A stretch of DNA of 64,000 nt, from the NCBI RefSeq assembly GCF_001421705.1, contig NZ_LMKO01000023.1, positions 62,001 through 126,000 of the forward strand. The letters run 5' to 3'. Origin of the DNA: Xylophilus sp. Leaf220 (GTDB lineage: Bacteria > Pseudomonadota > Gammaproteobacteria > Burkholderiales > Burkholderiaceae_C). Of this stretch, positions 37,069 through 46,420 are shown piece after piece. Both the position numbers and the translations under genes were made by a program. The notes under the pieces are model-generated. The model saw only the letters and a program-made list of their open reading frames with translations. It searched no databases and had not been told where the DNA came from. Every line of letters begins with the position of its first letter. The first letter of the stretch is position 1.

Positions 37069-38738
37069 CCTACATGTTCTTTCCACGCCCCGTCGCCCCA
37101 GGCACCACCGCCGCGGGGCGCACCGGCCGCTTCGCATTGGCGTTGCTGCCCCTGGCGCTGGCCGCCTGCACCCTGCCGCGGCCGCCCGCCGCGCCCGAGG
37201 CGCCGGTGCCGACCGCCTGGCACGCACCGCTGCCGCCGGTGCCGACCGGCGCCGCGCCCGCCACTTCCGCCACTTCCGCCACTTCCGCCGTCGATCCGTC
37301 GCTGCCCCACGGCGGCACCCCGGCCGGCCTGGCACGCTGGTGGGAAGGCGCAGGCGATCCGCTGCTGGTCGAACTGGTGGATGCGGCCAACGCAGCCAGC
37401 CCCACGTTGGCGCAGGCGGCGTCGCGCATCGGCCAGGCCCGCGCGCAGCGCATCACCACCGGCGCGGCGCTGGGCCCGACGCTGGACGCCACCGCCAACA
37501 TCAGCCGCGGTTTCCAGCCGCAGTTCTTCGCGGTCGCCACCTCGGCCCAGGGCAACCTGCAGGCCTCGTGGGAGCCCGACGTGTTCGGCGGTAACCGTGC
37601 GGCGCGCGATGCGGCGCAGGCCCGGCTCGAAGGCGCGCAGGCCGGCTGGCACGACGCGCGCGTCTCGGTCGCGGCCGAGACGGCCAACCAGCTGAGCGCC
37701 CTGCGCGCCTGCCGCGAGCAGCTGGAGGTGGCCCGCAGCGACGCCCGGTCGCGCCGCGAAAGCGCCCGGCTCTCGGCGCTCAGCACCCAGGCCGGTTTCC
37801 AGGCGCCGGCCGACGACGCGCTGGCCCGTGCCAGCGCGGCCGATGCCGGCAACCGCCTCCTGCAGCAGCAGGCGCAGTGCGACGTGGCGGTGAAGGGCCT
37901 CGTCGCCCTGACCGCGCTCGACGAAGACCTGCTGCGGCAGAAGCTGGCCGCCACGCCGGCCCAGCCGCCACCCGATGCGCTGTTCTCCATCGCCGAGCTG
38001 CCGGCCCAGGTGCTGGCCCAGCGGCCCGACATCGCGGTGGCCGCGCGCGACGTGGTGGCCGCCAGCGCCGACGTGGGCAACGCCGATGCGCAGCGCTACC
38101 CGCGGCTGACCATCGGCGGATCGATCGGCCGCTTCTATGTCGATGCGCCGTCGATCTCGGGCAGCAGCAACGTCTGGACGCTGGGTCCGATCCAGCTGTC
38201 GCTGCCGCTGTTCGACGGCGGCCGGCGCGTCGCCAACGCCGCCGCGGCGCGCATCAAGTACGACGAGGCGGTCGCCGTCTACCGCGCACGCCTGCGCCAG
38301 GCGGTGCGCGAGGTGGAGGAGGCGCTGGTCAACCTGCGCGCCACCGCCGACCGCAACGCCGACGCCGAGACCGCCGCGGCCGGCTACCGCGCCTCGTTCG
38401 AAGGCTTCCAGGCGCGCTACGACGCGGGCCTGGCCAGCCAGATCCAGCTGGAAGACGCCCGCCGCACCGCGCTGGCGGCCGAAACCACCCGGGTGAACCT
38501 CAAGCGCGAACGGATGGCCGCCTGGATCGCGCTGTACCGCGCCGCCGGCGGCGGCTGGGAGCCGGCGGCCGCAGCGCCGGGCGATCCGGCGTTCTCGCAG
38601 ACCGGGCCGGTGCCGGGCGCGCCGGGCACGGCCGTCGCCAGCGCAGGCGCGGCCGGCACGCCGTCGGCCGCAGCGCCGGCACCGTCCTCGCCGTCCGCAC
38701 CGCCCGCAGCGCCTTCGTCTTCCGGAGCGGCCCGCTGA
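37065..38738 (+). CDS. Outer-membrane efflux lipoprotein (OprM/NodT family)
   Basis: This 557-residue outer-membrane channel of a tripartite efflux pump begins with a signal peptide ending in LALAAC, so it is lipidated at Cys35. Two OEP repeats follow (about 115-300 and 320-515), including AQRPDIAVAARDVVAASADVG, typical of NodT-type factors. The Thr/Ser segment near residue 64 is encoded by three copies of a 9-base repeat (37261-37287), which could vary in copy number. The C-terminal 60 residues are Ala/Ser/Pro-rich. It overlaps both neighbours at ATGA and TGATG junctions. Confidence 0.92.
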   Translation: MTYMFFPRPVAPGTTAAGRTGRFALALLPLALAACTLPRPPAAPEAPVPTAWHAPLPPVPTGAAPATSATSATSAVDPSLPHGGTPAGLARWWEGAGDPLLVELVDAANAASPTLAQAASRIGQARAQRITTGAALGPTLDATANISRGFQPQFFAVATSAQGNLQASWEPDVFGGNRAARDAAQARLEGAQAGWHDARVSVAAETANQLSALRACREQLEVARSDARSRRESARLSALSTQAGFQAPADDALARASAADAGNRLLQQQAQCDVAVKGLVALTALDEDLLRQKLAATPAQPPPDALFSIAELPAQVLAQRPDIAVAARDVVAASADVGNADAQRYPRLTIGGSIGRFYVDAPSISGSSNVWTLGPIQLSLPLFDGGRRVANAAAARIKYDEAVAVYRARLRQAVREVEEALVNLRATADRNADAETAAAGYRASFEGFQARYDAGLASQIQLEDARRTALAAETTRVNLKRERMAAWIALYRAAGGGWEPAAAAPGDPAFSQTGPVPGAPGTAVASAGAAGTPSAAAPAPSSPSAPPAAPSSSGAAR

Positions 38739-40042
38739 TGGCCCCGCCCGATCCCCGCCCCGCCGCCCCTTCGCGCGCCCTGCCCACCGCTTTCCGCCCC
38801 TTGCCGGACACCGCCATGCACCCTGCCCTCCGCACCGCCGACACCCTCGCCGCCCGCCTGCTGCCCGCCACCCTGGCCCAGCCTGCCCGGCGCAGGCTTG
38901 CTCTTCTTTCGATAGCTGGTGGCCTTGGCCTGGCAACGGCTGCAGGCCTTTTCGGCTTGAACCGCGCGAACGCCGCCGACAAGCCGGCCGCACCGCGCCC
39001 GGCGCTGAGCGTGACCACCGTGCTGCCGCAGAAAACCTCGCTGCCGGTGAGCTTCGCCGCCAACGGCAGCATCGCCGCCTGGCAGGAGGCGATCATCGGA
39101 TCGGAGGCCAACGGCCTGCGGCTGACCGACGTGCTGGTCAACGTGGGCGACACGGTCAAGGCCGGCCAGGTGCTGGCCACCTTCTCGGCCGAGACGGTCA
39201 AGGCCGAGCTGGCCCAGTCGCGCGCCAGCGTGCTGGAGGCCGAGGCCACCGCCGCCGACGCCGCGGCCAATGCCCAGCGCGCCCGCACGCTGGAGAAGAG
39301 CGGCGCGCTCAGCGCTTCCCAGATCGCCCAGTACCAGACCACCGAGCAGACCGCCAAGGCCCGGGTCGAGGCGGCCCGGGCGGCCTACAACGCGCAGCAG
39401 GTGCGGCTGGGCTATGCCTCGGTCCGCGCGCCCGACAGCGGCGTGATCTCGGCGCGCACCGCGACCGTGGGCTCGGTGGTGGGCGCCGGCACCGAGCTGT
39501 TCCGCATGGTCAGGAAGGGCCGGCTCGAATGGCGCGCCGAGGTCACCTCGGCCGAGCTGGGCCGCATCCAGCCCGGCACGGTCGCCAACATCGTGGCCGC
39601 CAGCGGCGCGGCGCTGGAGGGCAAGGTGCGGATGGTGGCGCCGACGGTCGATCCGCAGACCCGCAACGGGCTGGTGTACGTCGACTTGCCGGCCACCAGC
39701 CGCAACGGCATTCCGGCCAAAGCGGGCATGTTCGCGCGCGGCGACTTCGTGCTGGGCCAGACCGACGCGCTGACGGTGCCGCAGCAGTCGGTGGTGGTGC
39801 GCGAGGCGTTCAGCTACGTCTTCGCGGTCGACCAGGACCAGCGGGTGTCGCAACGCAAGGTGCAGACCGGCCGGCGCGTGGGCGACCGGCTGGAGATCAC
39901 CGCGGGCCTGGCGGCCGACACGCCGGTCGTGGTGCAGGGCGCGGGCTTCCTGAACGACCGCGACCTGGTCAAGGTGGTGCAGGAATCCGAACAGAAAACA
40001 CCTGCAGCCGGCGATGCGCCACGGCCTGCCGCTACGAAATAA
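38738..40042 (+). CDS. RND efflux periplasmic adaptor
   Basis: This membrane-fusion protein of 434 residues links the RND pump to the outer-membrane channel. Domains are a biotinyl-lipoyl hairpin (VLVNVGDTVKAGQVLATF, then a coiled coil rich in Ala, then RLGYASVRAPDSGVISART), a beta-barrel and a membrane-proximal domain. The ATG overlaps the upstream stop (TGATG); a second Met at 38816 gives a shorter, more usual leader, and I cannot choose between them. The membrane anchor (about residues 54-74 of the long form) is encoded by a dispersed repeat element. Confidence 0.9.
   Translation: MAPPDPRPAAPSRALPTAFRPLPDTAMHPALRTADTLAARLLPATLAQPARRRLALLSIAGGLGLATAAGLFGLNRANAADKPAAPRPALSVTTVLPQKTSLPVSFAANGSIAAWQEAIIGSEANGLRLTDVLVNVGDTVKAGQVLATFSAETVKAELAQSRASVLEAEATAADAAANAQRARTLEKSGALSASQIAQYQTTEQTAKARVEAARAAYNAQQVRLGYASVRAPDSGVISARTATVGSVVGAGTELFRMVRKGRLEWRAEVTSAELGRIQPGTVANIVAASGAALEGKVRMVAPTVDPQTRNGLVYVDLPATSRNGIPAKAGMFARGDFVLGQTDALTVPQQSVVVREAFSYVFAVDQDQRVSQRKVQTGRRVGDRLEITAGLAADTPVVVQGAGFLNDRDLVKVVQESEQKTPAAGDAPRPAATK
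38898..38961 (+). repeat. Dispersed multi-hairpin repeat, copy 4 (inside a gene)
   Basis: TTGCTCTTCTTTCGATAGCTGGTGG is followed by a GGCC...GGCAACGGCTGCAGGCC stem and CTTTTCGGCTTGAA, matching the other copies in order. It lies inside the adaptor gene and encodes its hydrophobic anchor. Confidence 0.6.
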
Positions 40043-40090
40043 GGAGCAGACGATGCCGATCCACTGCCCACCCCTCGCCGGAGCCCGGCC

Positions 40091-43000
40091 ATGAACGTCT
40101 CGTCCTGGTCGATCAAGAACCCGATCCCGGCGGTGATGCTGTTCGTGCTGCTCACCTTCGCCGGCATGCTGTCCTTCAAGGCGATGAAGGTGCAGAACTT
40201 CCCCGACATGGACCTGCCGCTGGTCAACGTCACCGCCCTGCTGCCCGGCGCCGCGCCGGGCCAGCTGGAGACCGACGTGGCCCGCAAGATCGAGAACTCG
40301 ATCGCCACCCTGCAGGGCCTGAAGCACATCACCACCACGGTGCAGGACGGCACCGTCACCATCCTCGCCGAGTTCCGCCTGGAGAAGCCGGTGCAGGAAG
40401 CGGTGGACGACGTGCGCTCGGCCGTCAGCCGGGTCCGCGCCGACATGCCGGCCGACCTGCGCGACCCGATCATCACCAAGGTCGACCTGGCCGGCACGCC
40501 GGTGCTGGCGTACACGGTGCAGTCCACCAAGCTCGACGACGAGGGCCTGTCGTGGTTCGTGGAAGACACCATCGCCCGGCGCCTGCTGACGGTGCCCGGC
40601 GTGGGCGCGGTCAACCGCGTCGGCGGCGTGCAGCGCGAGGTGCGGGTGGCGCTCGATGCCAACAAGCTGCAGTCGCTCGGCGGCAGCGCGGCCGACATCT
40701 CGCGCCAGCTGCGCCAGGTGCAGGTGGAGAGCGCCGGCGGCCGGGCCGACCTGGGCGGCAGCGAGCAGCCGGTGCGCACCCTGGCCACCGTCAAGTCGGC
40801 AGCCGAACTGGGCGCGCTGCAGCTCTCGCTCTCCAGCGGGCAGCGCGTGCGGCTCGACCAGGTCGCCACCGTCACCGACACGGTGGCCGAGCGCCGCGCC
40901 GCCGCCCTGCTCAACGGCAAGCCGGTGGTCGGCTTCGAGGTGGCCCGCAGCCGCGGCGCCAGCGAGGTCGAGGTGGGTGCGCAGGTGCAGAAGGTGCTGG
41001 AGCAGCTGAAGGCCGACCATCCCGACATCACCCTGACCGAGGCCTTCAACTTCGTGCAGCCGGTGGCCGAGGAGTACGAAGGCTCGATGCACCTGCTCTA
41101 CGAGGGCGCGATCCTGGCCGTGATCGTGGTGTGGCTGTTCCTGCGCGACTGGCGGGCCACGCTGGTCTCGGCGGTGGCGCTGCCGCTGTCGGTGATCCCG
41201 GCCTTCATCGGCATGTACGCGCTGGGCTTCTCGGTCAACGTGATCACGCTGCTGGCGCTGTCGCTGGTGATCGGCATCCTGGTGGACGACGCGATCGTCG
41301 AGGTGGAGAACATCGTGCGCCACCTGCGCATGGGCAAGTCGCCCTACCAGGCGGCGATGGAGGCGGCCGACGAGATCGGGCTGGCGGTCGTCGCGACCAC
41401 CTTCACCCTGATCGCGGTGTTCCTGCCGACCGCCTTCATGAGCGGCATCGCGGGCCGCTTCTTCAAGCAGTTCGGCTGGACGGCGGCGCTCGCCGTGTTC
41501 GCCTCGCTGGTCGTCGCCCGGGTGCTCACGCCGATGATGGCGGCCTACCTGTTGAAGCCCATCGTCGATGCCGAGAAGGAGCCGCGCTGGCTCGCCGCCT
41601 ACATGCGCTGGGTCACCTGGTGCCTGAAGCACCGGCTGGCGACCACCGCGCTGGCGATGGTGTTCTTCGTCGGCTCGATCGCGCTGATCCCGCTGCTGCC
41701 GACCGGCTTCATTCCGCCCGACGACAACTCGCAGACCCAGGTGTACCTGGAGCTGCCGCCCGGCAGCACCCTGCAGCAGACGATGGCCGCGGCCGAGGAC
41801 ACGCGCCTGCGGCTGATGAAGCTCGACAACATCAAGAGCATCTACACCACCGTCGGCGCGGGCAGCGCCGGCGCCGACCCGTTCGCCGGCAGCGCCGCGG
41901 CCGAGCCGCGCAAGGCCACCCTGACCATCCAGCTGGTGCCGCGCGGCGAGCGGCCGCGCAAGCAGGTGACCGAGGCCCTGATCCGCACCGCGCTGGAATC
42001 GCAGCCCGGCGTGCGGATGAAGGTGGGCCTGGCCGGCGGCAACGAGAAGTACATCCTGGTGCTGGCCGGCGACGATCCGCAGGCCCTGACCACCGCCGCC
42101 CGCGACGTGGAGCGCGACCTGCGCAGCGTGCCGGGCTTCGGCAACATCGGCTCGTCGGCCAGCCTGGTGCGCCCCGAGATCGCGGTGCGGCCCGACTCCG
42201 CCCGCGCCGCCGACCGGGGCGTGACCAGCGCCGCCATCGCCGAGACGCTGCGCGTGGCCACCGTCGGCGACTACGACGTGGCGCTGCCCAAGCTCAACCT
42301 GGCGACGCGGCAGGTGCCGATCGTGGTGCGCCTGGGCGACGCGGCCCGCACCGACCTGGCCGTGCTGGAGCGCCTGACCGTGCCCGGCACCCGCGGCCCG
42401 GTGATGCTGGGCGACGTCGCCACGCTGGAGGTGGCCGGCGGCCCGGCCGTCATCAGCCGCTACGACCGGGCGCGCAACATCAACTTCGAGATCGAGCTGT
42501 CGGGCGTGCCGCTGGGCGACGCCGCCACCCTGGTGCGCGAGCTGCCCTCGGTCAAGAACCTGCCGCCCGGCGTGCGGGTGACCGAGGTGGGCGACGCCGA
42601 GGTGATGGGCGAGCTGTTCGCGAGCTTCGGCCTGGCGATGCTCACCGGGGTGCTGTGCATCTACATCGTGCTGGTGCTGCTGTTCAAGGACTTCCTGCAC
42701 CCGGTGACCATCCTGGCCGCGCTGCCGCTGTCGCTCGGCGGCGCCTTCGTCGGCCTGCTGATCGCGCAGAAGAGCTTCTCGATGCCCTCCCTGATCGGCC
42801 TGATCATGCTGATGGGCATCGCGACCAAGAACTCGATCCTGCTGGTGGAGTACGCGATCCTGGCCCGCCGCGGCCAGAGCCACGCCGGCGGCGATGCCGA
42901 CGTGCACGACCGCCCGGCCATGAGCCGCTGGGACGCGCTGCTGGACGCCTGCCACAAGCGCGCCCGGCCGATCATCATGACGACGCTCGCCATGGGCGCC

Positions 43001-43207
43001 GGCATGATGCCGATCGCCCTCGGCCTGGGTGCGGCCGATTCGAGCTTCCGCTCGCCGATGGCGGTCGCGGTGATCGGCGGCCTGATCACCTCGACCGTGC
43101 TCAGCCTGCTGGTGATTCCGCCGGTCTTCACCTACATCGACGACCTGGGGCAATGGGCGATGCGCAAGGTGCGGGGCCGGCGGGCGGACGAGGCCCGCGG
43201 CGGATAA
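40091..43207 (+). CDS. RND efflux permease
   Basis: This 1038-residue inner-membrane pump exports drugs or other hydrophobic compounds using proton flow. It begins WSIKNPIPAVMLFVLLTFAG and has the two large periplasmic loops (about 40-330 and 560-870) with twelve membrane helices. The proton-relay acids are in GILVDDAIVEVENIVRHLR (helix 4). Length and layout fit the HAE1/hydrophobe group rather than heavy-metal pumps. It begins 48 bases after the adaptor and ends the TetR-OMF-MFP-RND operon. Confidence 0.95.
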   Translation: MNVSSWSIKNPIPAVMLFVLLTFAGMLSFKAMKVQNFPDMDLPLVNVTALLPGAAPGQLETDVARKIENSIATLQGLKHITTTVQDGTVTILAEFRLEKPVQEAVDDVRSAVSRVRADMPADLRDPIITKVDLAGTPVLAYTVQSTKLDDEGLSWFVEDTIARRLLTVPGVGAVNRVGGVQREVRVALDANKLQSLGGSAADISRQLRQVQVESAGGRADLGGSEQPVRTLATVKSAAELGALQLSLSSGQRVRLDQVATVTDTVAERRAAALLNGKPVVGFEVARSRGASEVEVGAQVQKVLEQLKADHPDITLTEAFNFVQPVAEEYEGSMHLLYEGAILAVIVVWLFLRDWRATLVSAVALPLSVIPAFIGMYALGFSVNVITLLALSLVIGILVDDAIVEVENIVRHLRMGKSPYQAAMEAADEIGLAVVATTFTLIAVFLPTAFMSGIAGRFFKQFGWTAALAVFASLVVARVLTPMMAAYLLKPIVDAEKEPRWLAAYMRWVTWCLKHRLATTALAMVFFVGSIALIPLLPTGFIPPDDNSQTQVYLELPPGSTLQQTMAAAEDTRLRLMKLDNIKSIYTTVGAGSAGADPFAGSAAAEPRKATLTIQLVPRGERPRKQVTEALIRTALESQPGVRMKVGLAGGNEKYILVLAGDDPQALTTAARDVERDLRSVPGFGNIGSSASLVRPEIAVRPDSARAADRGVTSAAIAETLRVATVGDYDVALPKLNLATRQVPIVVRLGDAARTDLAVLERLTVPGTRGPVMLGDVATLEVAGGPAVISRYDRARNINFEIELSGVPLGDAATLVRELPSVKNLPPGVRVTEVGDAEVMGELFASFGLAMLTGVLCIYIVLVLLFKDFLHPVTILAALPLSLGGAFVGLLIAQKSFSMPSLIGLIMLMGIATKNSILLVEYAILARRGQSHAGGDADVHDRPAMSRWDALLDACHKRARPIIMTTLAMGAGMMPIALGLGAADSSFRSPMAVAVIGGLITSTVLSLLVIPPVFTYIDDLGQWAMRKVRGRRADEARGG

Positions 43208-43243
43208 TCGCCGGCACCATCTTGTCCACCGCACGAGGATTCC

Positions 43244-43843
43244 ATGGCCCGACCGCAGCAGCAAAACTACATGACGGCCGACGACTACCTGGCCTGGGAG
43301 GCACAGCAGTCCGAGCGGCACGAATACATCGACGGCGAGGCCTTCGCGATGGCGGGGGCGGAAGACCGGCATGTGACGGTGACCGGCAATCTCTACATCG
43401 CGCTGCGCAGCCACCTGCGCGGCAGCTGCTGCCGCACCTTCATGAGCGACATGCGGCTGCAAGTGCAGGCCTCCAACGCCTACTTCTATCCCGACGTGAT
43501 GGTCACCTGCAGCGATGCGGACCATGCGAGCAGCCTGTCGAAATCGGAACCGGTCCTGCTGTGCGAGGTGCTGTCGCCGGGCACCAGCAGCTTCGACCGC
43601 GGCGCGAAGTTCGCGCACTACCGGCAGATCGCGTCCTTGCAGGAATACGTGCTGGTGGACGTCGGGCTGCGCACCGCCGACGTCTACCGCAAGGGCACCG
43701 ACGGTCTGTGGGTGCTGCACCCGTTCATCGGCGCACAGGCGGTGGAATTGGCCAGCGTGGCATTGACGGTCCCGGCCGAGGAGCTGTATGCGGAGATCGA
43801 GCCGCCTGTCGCCGCTGCGGACGGAGACGGCGGCACAGAATAG
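43244..43843 (+). CDS. Uma2-family (DUF820) nuclease-like protein
   Basis: This 199-residue protein belongs to the Uma2/DUF820 group, which has a PD-(D/E)XK nuclease fold. YLAWEAQQSERHEYIDGEAFAMAG at the N-terminus, then NAYFYPDVMVTC (catalytic Asp) and LLCEVLSPGTSSFDRGAK (catalytic Glu) are typical. The function of the family is not established; members are very common in cyanobacteria and scattered in proteobacteria. It follows the RND gene by 36 bases but is probably unrelated to efflux. A terminator lies shortly downstream. Confidence 0.88.
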   Translation: MARPQQQNYMTADDYLAWEAQQSERHEYIDGEAFAMAGAEDRHVTVTGNLYIALRSHLRGSCCRTFMSDMRLQVQASNAYFYPDVMVTCSDADHASSLSKSEPVLLCEVLSPGTSSFDRGAKFAHYRQIASLQEYVLVDVGLRTADVYRKGTDGLWVLHPFIGAQAVELASVALTVPAEELYAEIEPPVAAADGDGGTE

Positions 43844-43850
43844 ACGCTCC

Positions 43851-43925
43851 CGAATCGATAGCACGATGCCGGCCCAGGACGCCGGCCAGAGCCGGATTTC
43901 ATGCGAAATCCGGCTTTTTTCTCTT
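43851..43925 (+). terminator. Rho-independent terminator embedded in repeat copy 5
   Basis: A perfect 10-bp stem GCCGGATTTC/GAAATCCGGC (43891-43914) with loop ATGC is followed by TTTTTTCTCTTT. The stretch before it (GATAGCACGATGCCGGCC...GCCGGCC) matches the dispersed repeat family, so this copy doubles as the terminator of the Uma2 gene. Confidence 0.85.
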
Positions 43926-44048
43926 TCCGCGCACCACCGAGGGTCGCATGACAAACCGACCCTGCTTCCGTTGCTGCCTTGCAACGCGGGCGCGAGATCG
44001 GTGGCATGCGTCCTCATTTCGCTAGGGCTTCGACCCGTTGCGGTCGAA

Positions 44049-44067
44049 ATTGCGATGCATTCGCATT
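44049..44067 (+). promoter_or_regulatory. Candidate Fur box before the siderophore receptor
   Basis: ATTGCGATGCATTCGCATT contains TGCGA/TCGCA inverted arms, which resemble Fur sites of beta- and gamma-proteobacteria, and lies 20 bases before the receptor ATG. Iron control is typical for such receptors; the site itself is inferred. Confidence 0.45.
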
Positions 44068-44087
44068 CCAACCTCTACCGGCGCCCT

Positions 44088-46316
44088 ATGTCCCGTACCC
44101 GTTTCCCGCTCGCCCCCCTCGCCCTGGCCCTGACCGCCGCATCCGCCCTGCCGCTCCAGGCGCAGACCGCCGCCCCGGCCGACAGTGCCGGCACCCTGCG
44201 CGCGGTGAACGTGGAGGCCAGCGCCGACGCGTCGGCCGAGGGGCTGACCCAGCCGTACGCCGGCGGCCAGGTCGCGCGCGGCGGCCGGGTGGGCATCCTG
44301 GGCAACCGCGACAACATGGAGACGCCGTTCGCCGTCACCAGCTTCACCAACGAACTGATCCAGAACCAGCAGGCGCGCAGCGTCGGCGACGTGCTGCAGA
44401 ACGATCCGTCGATCCGGGTGGCCCGCGGCTTCGGCAACTTCCAGGAGTCGTACTTCATCCGCGGCTTCCTGCTCAGCTCCGACTACGTGGCCTACAACGG
44501 GCTCTACAGCCTGCTGCCGCGCCAGTACATCTCGTCGGAGCTGTTCGAGCGGGTCGAGGTGCTGCACGGCGCCAGCACCTTCCTGACCGGCATCACGCCC
44601 GGCGGCGACGGCATCGGCGGCACGGTCAACCTGCTGCCCAAGCGCGCCACCAACGAGCCGCTGTCGCAGGTGACCCTGGGCGGCGCCAGCGGTTCGCAGA
44701 AGTACGGCGCGGTCGATCTGTCGCGCCGCTTCGGGCCCGACAACAGCACCGGCATCCGGCTGAACGCGGCCCACCGCGAGGGCGGCACCGGCATCGACCG
44801 CGAGAAGGTCGCCCTCGACGTGGTGTCGCTCGGCCTGGACTGGCGCAGCAGCAACCTGCGCCTGTCGGGCGACATCGGCTACCAGAACCACCGCCTGGAC
44901 GCGACCCGCACCAACGTGACGCCCGGCGGCACGCTGACCGCCATCCCGCGTGCGCCCGACGCCTCGACCAACTGGGCGCAGCCCTGGTCCTACTCCAACG
45001 AGCGCGACACCTTCGGCACCGTGCGCGGCGAATATGACCTCAACGACCAGGTGACGGCGTGGTTCGCTGCCGGCGCGCGCAAAGGGTCGGAGGCCAACTC
45101 CCTGGCCAACTTCGCGCTTGCCAACAATGCCGGAGCAGGCACCACCTACCGCTTCGACAACACCGGCCGCGAAACGGTCAAGACCGGCGAGATCGGGGTG
45201 CGGGCCAAGGTCGAGACCGGCCCGGTCAAGCATGCGCTGGTCGCGTCGATGGCGTATTTCGGCCTGGACCGCGACAACTCCTACACGTTCGACTTCAGCC
45301 GCCAGCAGGCGACGAACCTCTACAACCCGGTGTTGTCGCCCTTTCCTGCCTTCAGTGCCGCAGCCGGCAGCGGCAACCCGGACGGTCCCGCCCTGCAGCG
45401 CCGAAGCCAGCTCAACAGCTTCGCGCTCGGCGACACGCTGTCGTTCCTCGACGATACGTTGCTGCTGACCTTGGGCGTGCGCCGGCAAACGGTCAACAGC
45501 ACGACCATCGGCTACCGCACCTTCAACGGAAGCACCCTCACCAGCCCTGGCGGCGCCGTGTCGGTCTACGACCAGAGCCGCACCAGCCCTGCGGCCGGCG
45601 TGGTGTTCAAGCTGCGCAAGGAACTGTCGGTCTACGCGAACTACATCGAGCAGTTGAGCCCCGGCGAGACCGCGCCCGCCAATTCCGGCGGCCGTCCGGT
45701 GCTCAACAACGGCGCGCAGCTCGCACCCTATGTCGCCAAGCAGAAGGAAGTCGGCGTGAAGTACGACGGCGGCCGCCTGGGCGCGAGTGCAGCGCTCTTC
45801 AGCACCGACCGCCCGCGCAGCATCGTCGTCAACCAGATCTTCGGCTCGCAGGGCGAAGACCGCCACCAGGGCCTGGAGACCACCGTGTTCGGCGAGCCGG
45901 TGCGCGGCCTGAAGGTGCTGGGCGGCATCACCCTGCTCGACGCGAAGCAGCGCTCCACCGGCAGCACCGCCACCGACGGCAAGAAGGTGATCGGCGTGCC
46001 CGACGCACAAGGCAGCGTGAGCGCCGAGTGGGACGTGCCGGGCGTGCGCGGCCTGGCGCTCAATGCGCGGGCCACCGCGACCCGCAGCAGCTATGCCGAC
46101 GCGGCCAACGCCCTGCGGGTGCCGGGCTGGGCCCGGGTGGACATCGGCGCCCGCTACACCACCGAGGTGCAGGGCAGGCTGGTGACGCTGCGCGGGCGCA
46201 TCGACAACGTCGCCGACCGCAACTACTGGGGCTCGGTCGGCGGCTATGCCGGTGCCGGCTACCTGGTGCTGGGCGCGCCGCGCACCTTCTCGCTGACGGC
46301 TTCCGTAGACTTCTAG
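44088..46316 (+). CDS. TonB-dependent siderophore receptor
   Basis: This 742-residue outer-membrane receptor imports a ferric siderophore with TonB energy. A signal peptide (MSRTRFPLAPLALALTAASA, ending LQAQ) is followed by a plug domain (METPFAVTSFTNELIQNQQA, SVGDVLQNDPSIRV, ESYFIRGF) and a 22-strand beta-barrel ending in the aromatic LTASVDF. Segments like DNVADRNYWGS near the end are typical of FpvA/FhuE-type receptors. There is no N-terminal STN signalling domain. A Met 11 codons upstream is possible but would overlap the Fur-like site. No siderophore synthesis genes are present. Confidence 0.93.
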   Translation: MSRTRFPLAPLALALTAASALPLQAQTAAPADSAGTLRAVNVEASADASAEGLTQPYAGGQVARGGRVGILGNRDNMETPFAVTSFTNELIQNQQARSVGDVLQNDPSIRVARGFGNFQESYFIRGFLLSSDYVAYNGLYSLLPRQYISSELFERVEVLHGASTFLTGITPGGDGIGGTVNLLPKRATNEPLSQVTLGGASGSQKYGAVDLSRRFGPDNSTGIRLNAAHREGGTGIDREKVALDVVSLGLDWRSSNLRLSGDIGYQNHRLDATRTNVTPGGTLTAIPRAPDASTNWAQPWSYSNERDTFGTVRGEYDLNDQVTAWFAAGARKGSEANSLANFALANNAGAGTTYRFDNTGRETVKTGEIGVRAKVETGPVKHALVASMAYFGLDRDNSYTFDFSRQQATNLYNPVLSPFPAFSAAAGSGNPDGPALQRRSQLNSFALGDTLSFLDDTLLLTLGVRRQTVNSTTIGYRTFNGSTLTSPGGAVSVYDQSRTSPAAGVVFKLRKELSVYANYIEQLSPGETAPANSGGRPVLNNGAQLAPYVAKQKEVGVKYDGGRLGASAALFSTDRPRSIVVNQIFGSQGEDRHQGLETTVFGEPVRGLKVLGGITLLDAKQRSTGSTATDGKKVIGVPDAQGSVSAEWDVPGVRGLALNARATATRSSYADAANALRVPGWARVDIGARYTTEVQGRLVTLRGRIDNVADRNYWGSVGGYAGAGYLVLGAPRTFSLTASVDF

Positions 46317-46327
46317 CAACGGCCGAG

Positions 46328-46357
46328 GCGGGGTCCGGGACTGCCCCCGCATTTCTT
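46328..46357 (+). terminator. Possible terminator after the siderophore receptor
   Basis: GCGGGG pairs with CCCCGC across an 11-base loop that also contains GTCC/GGAC pairing, followed by ATTTCTT. It begins 12 bases after the stop. Confidence 0.5.
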
Positions 46358-46420
46358 GGGGGGTGCTTATCGCCTGCGTGATACGGTTGCATACAAACGC
46401 CGGATAATCTCGGGCTCCCC

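Noticed and set aside
38417-44071. A 1884-residue open frame on the minus strand
   Set aside because: It is a His/Gly/Arg-rich shadow of the efflux genes on the other strand, caused by high GC; it has no domain resemblance.
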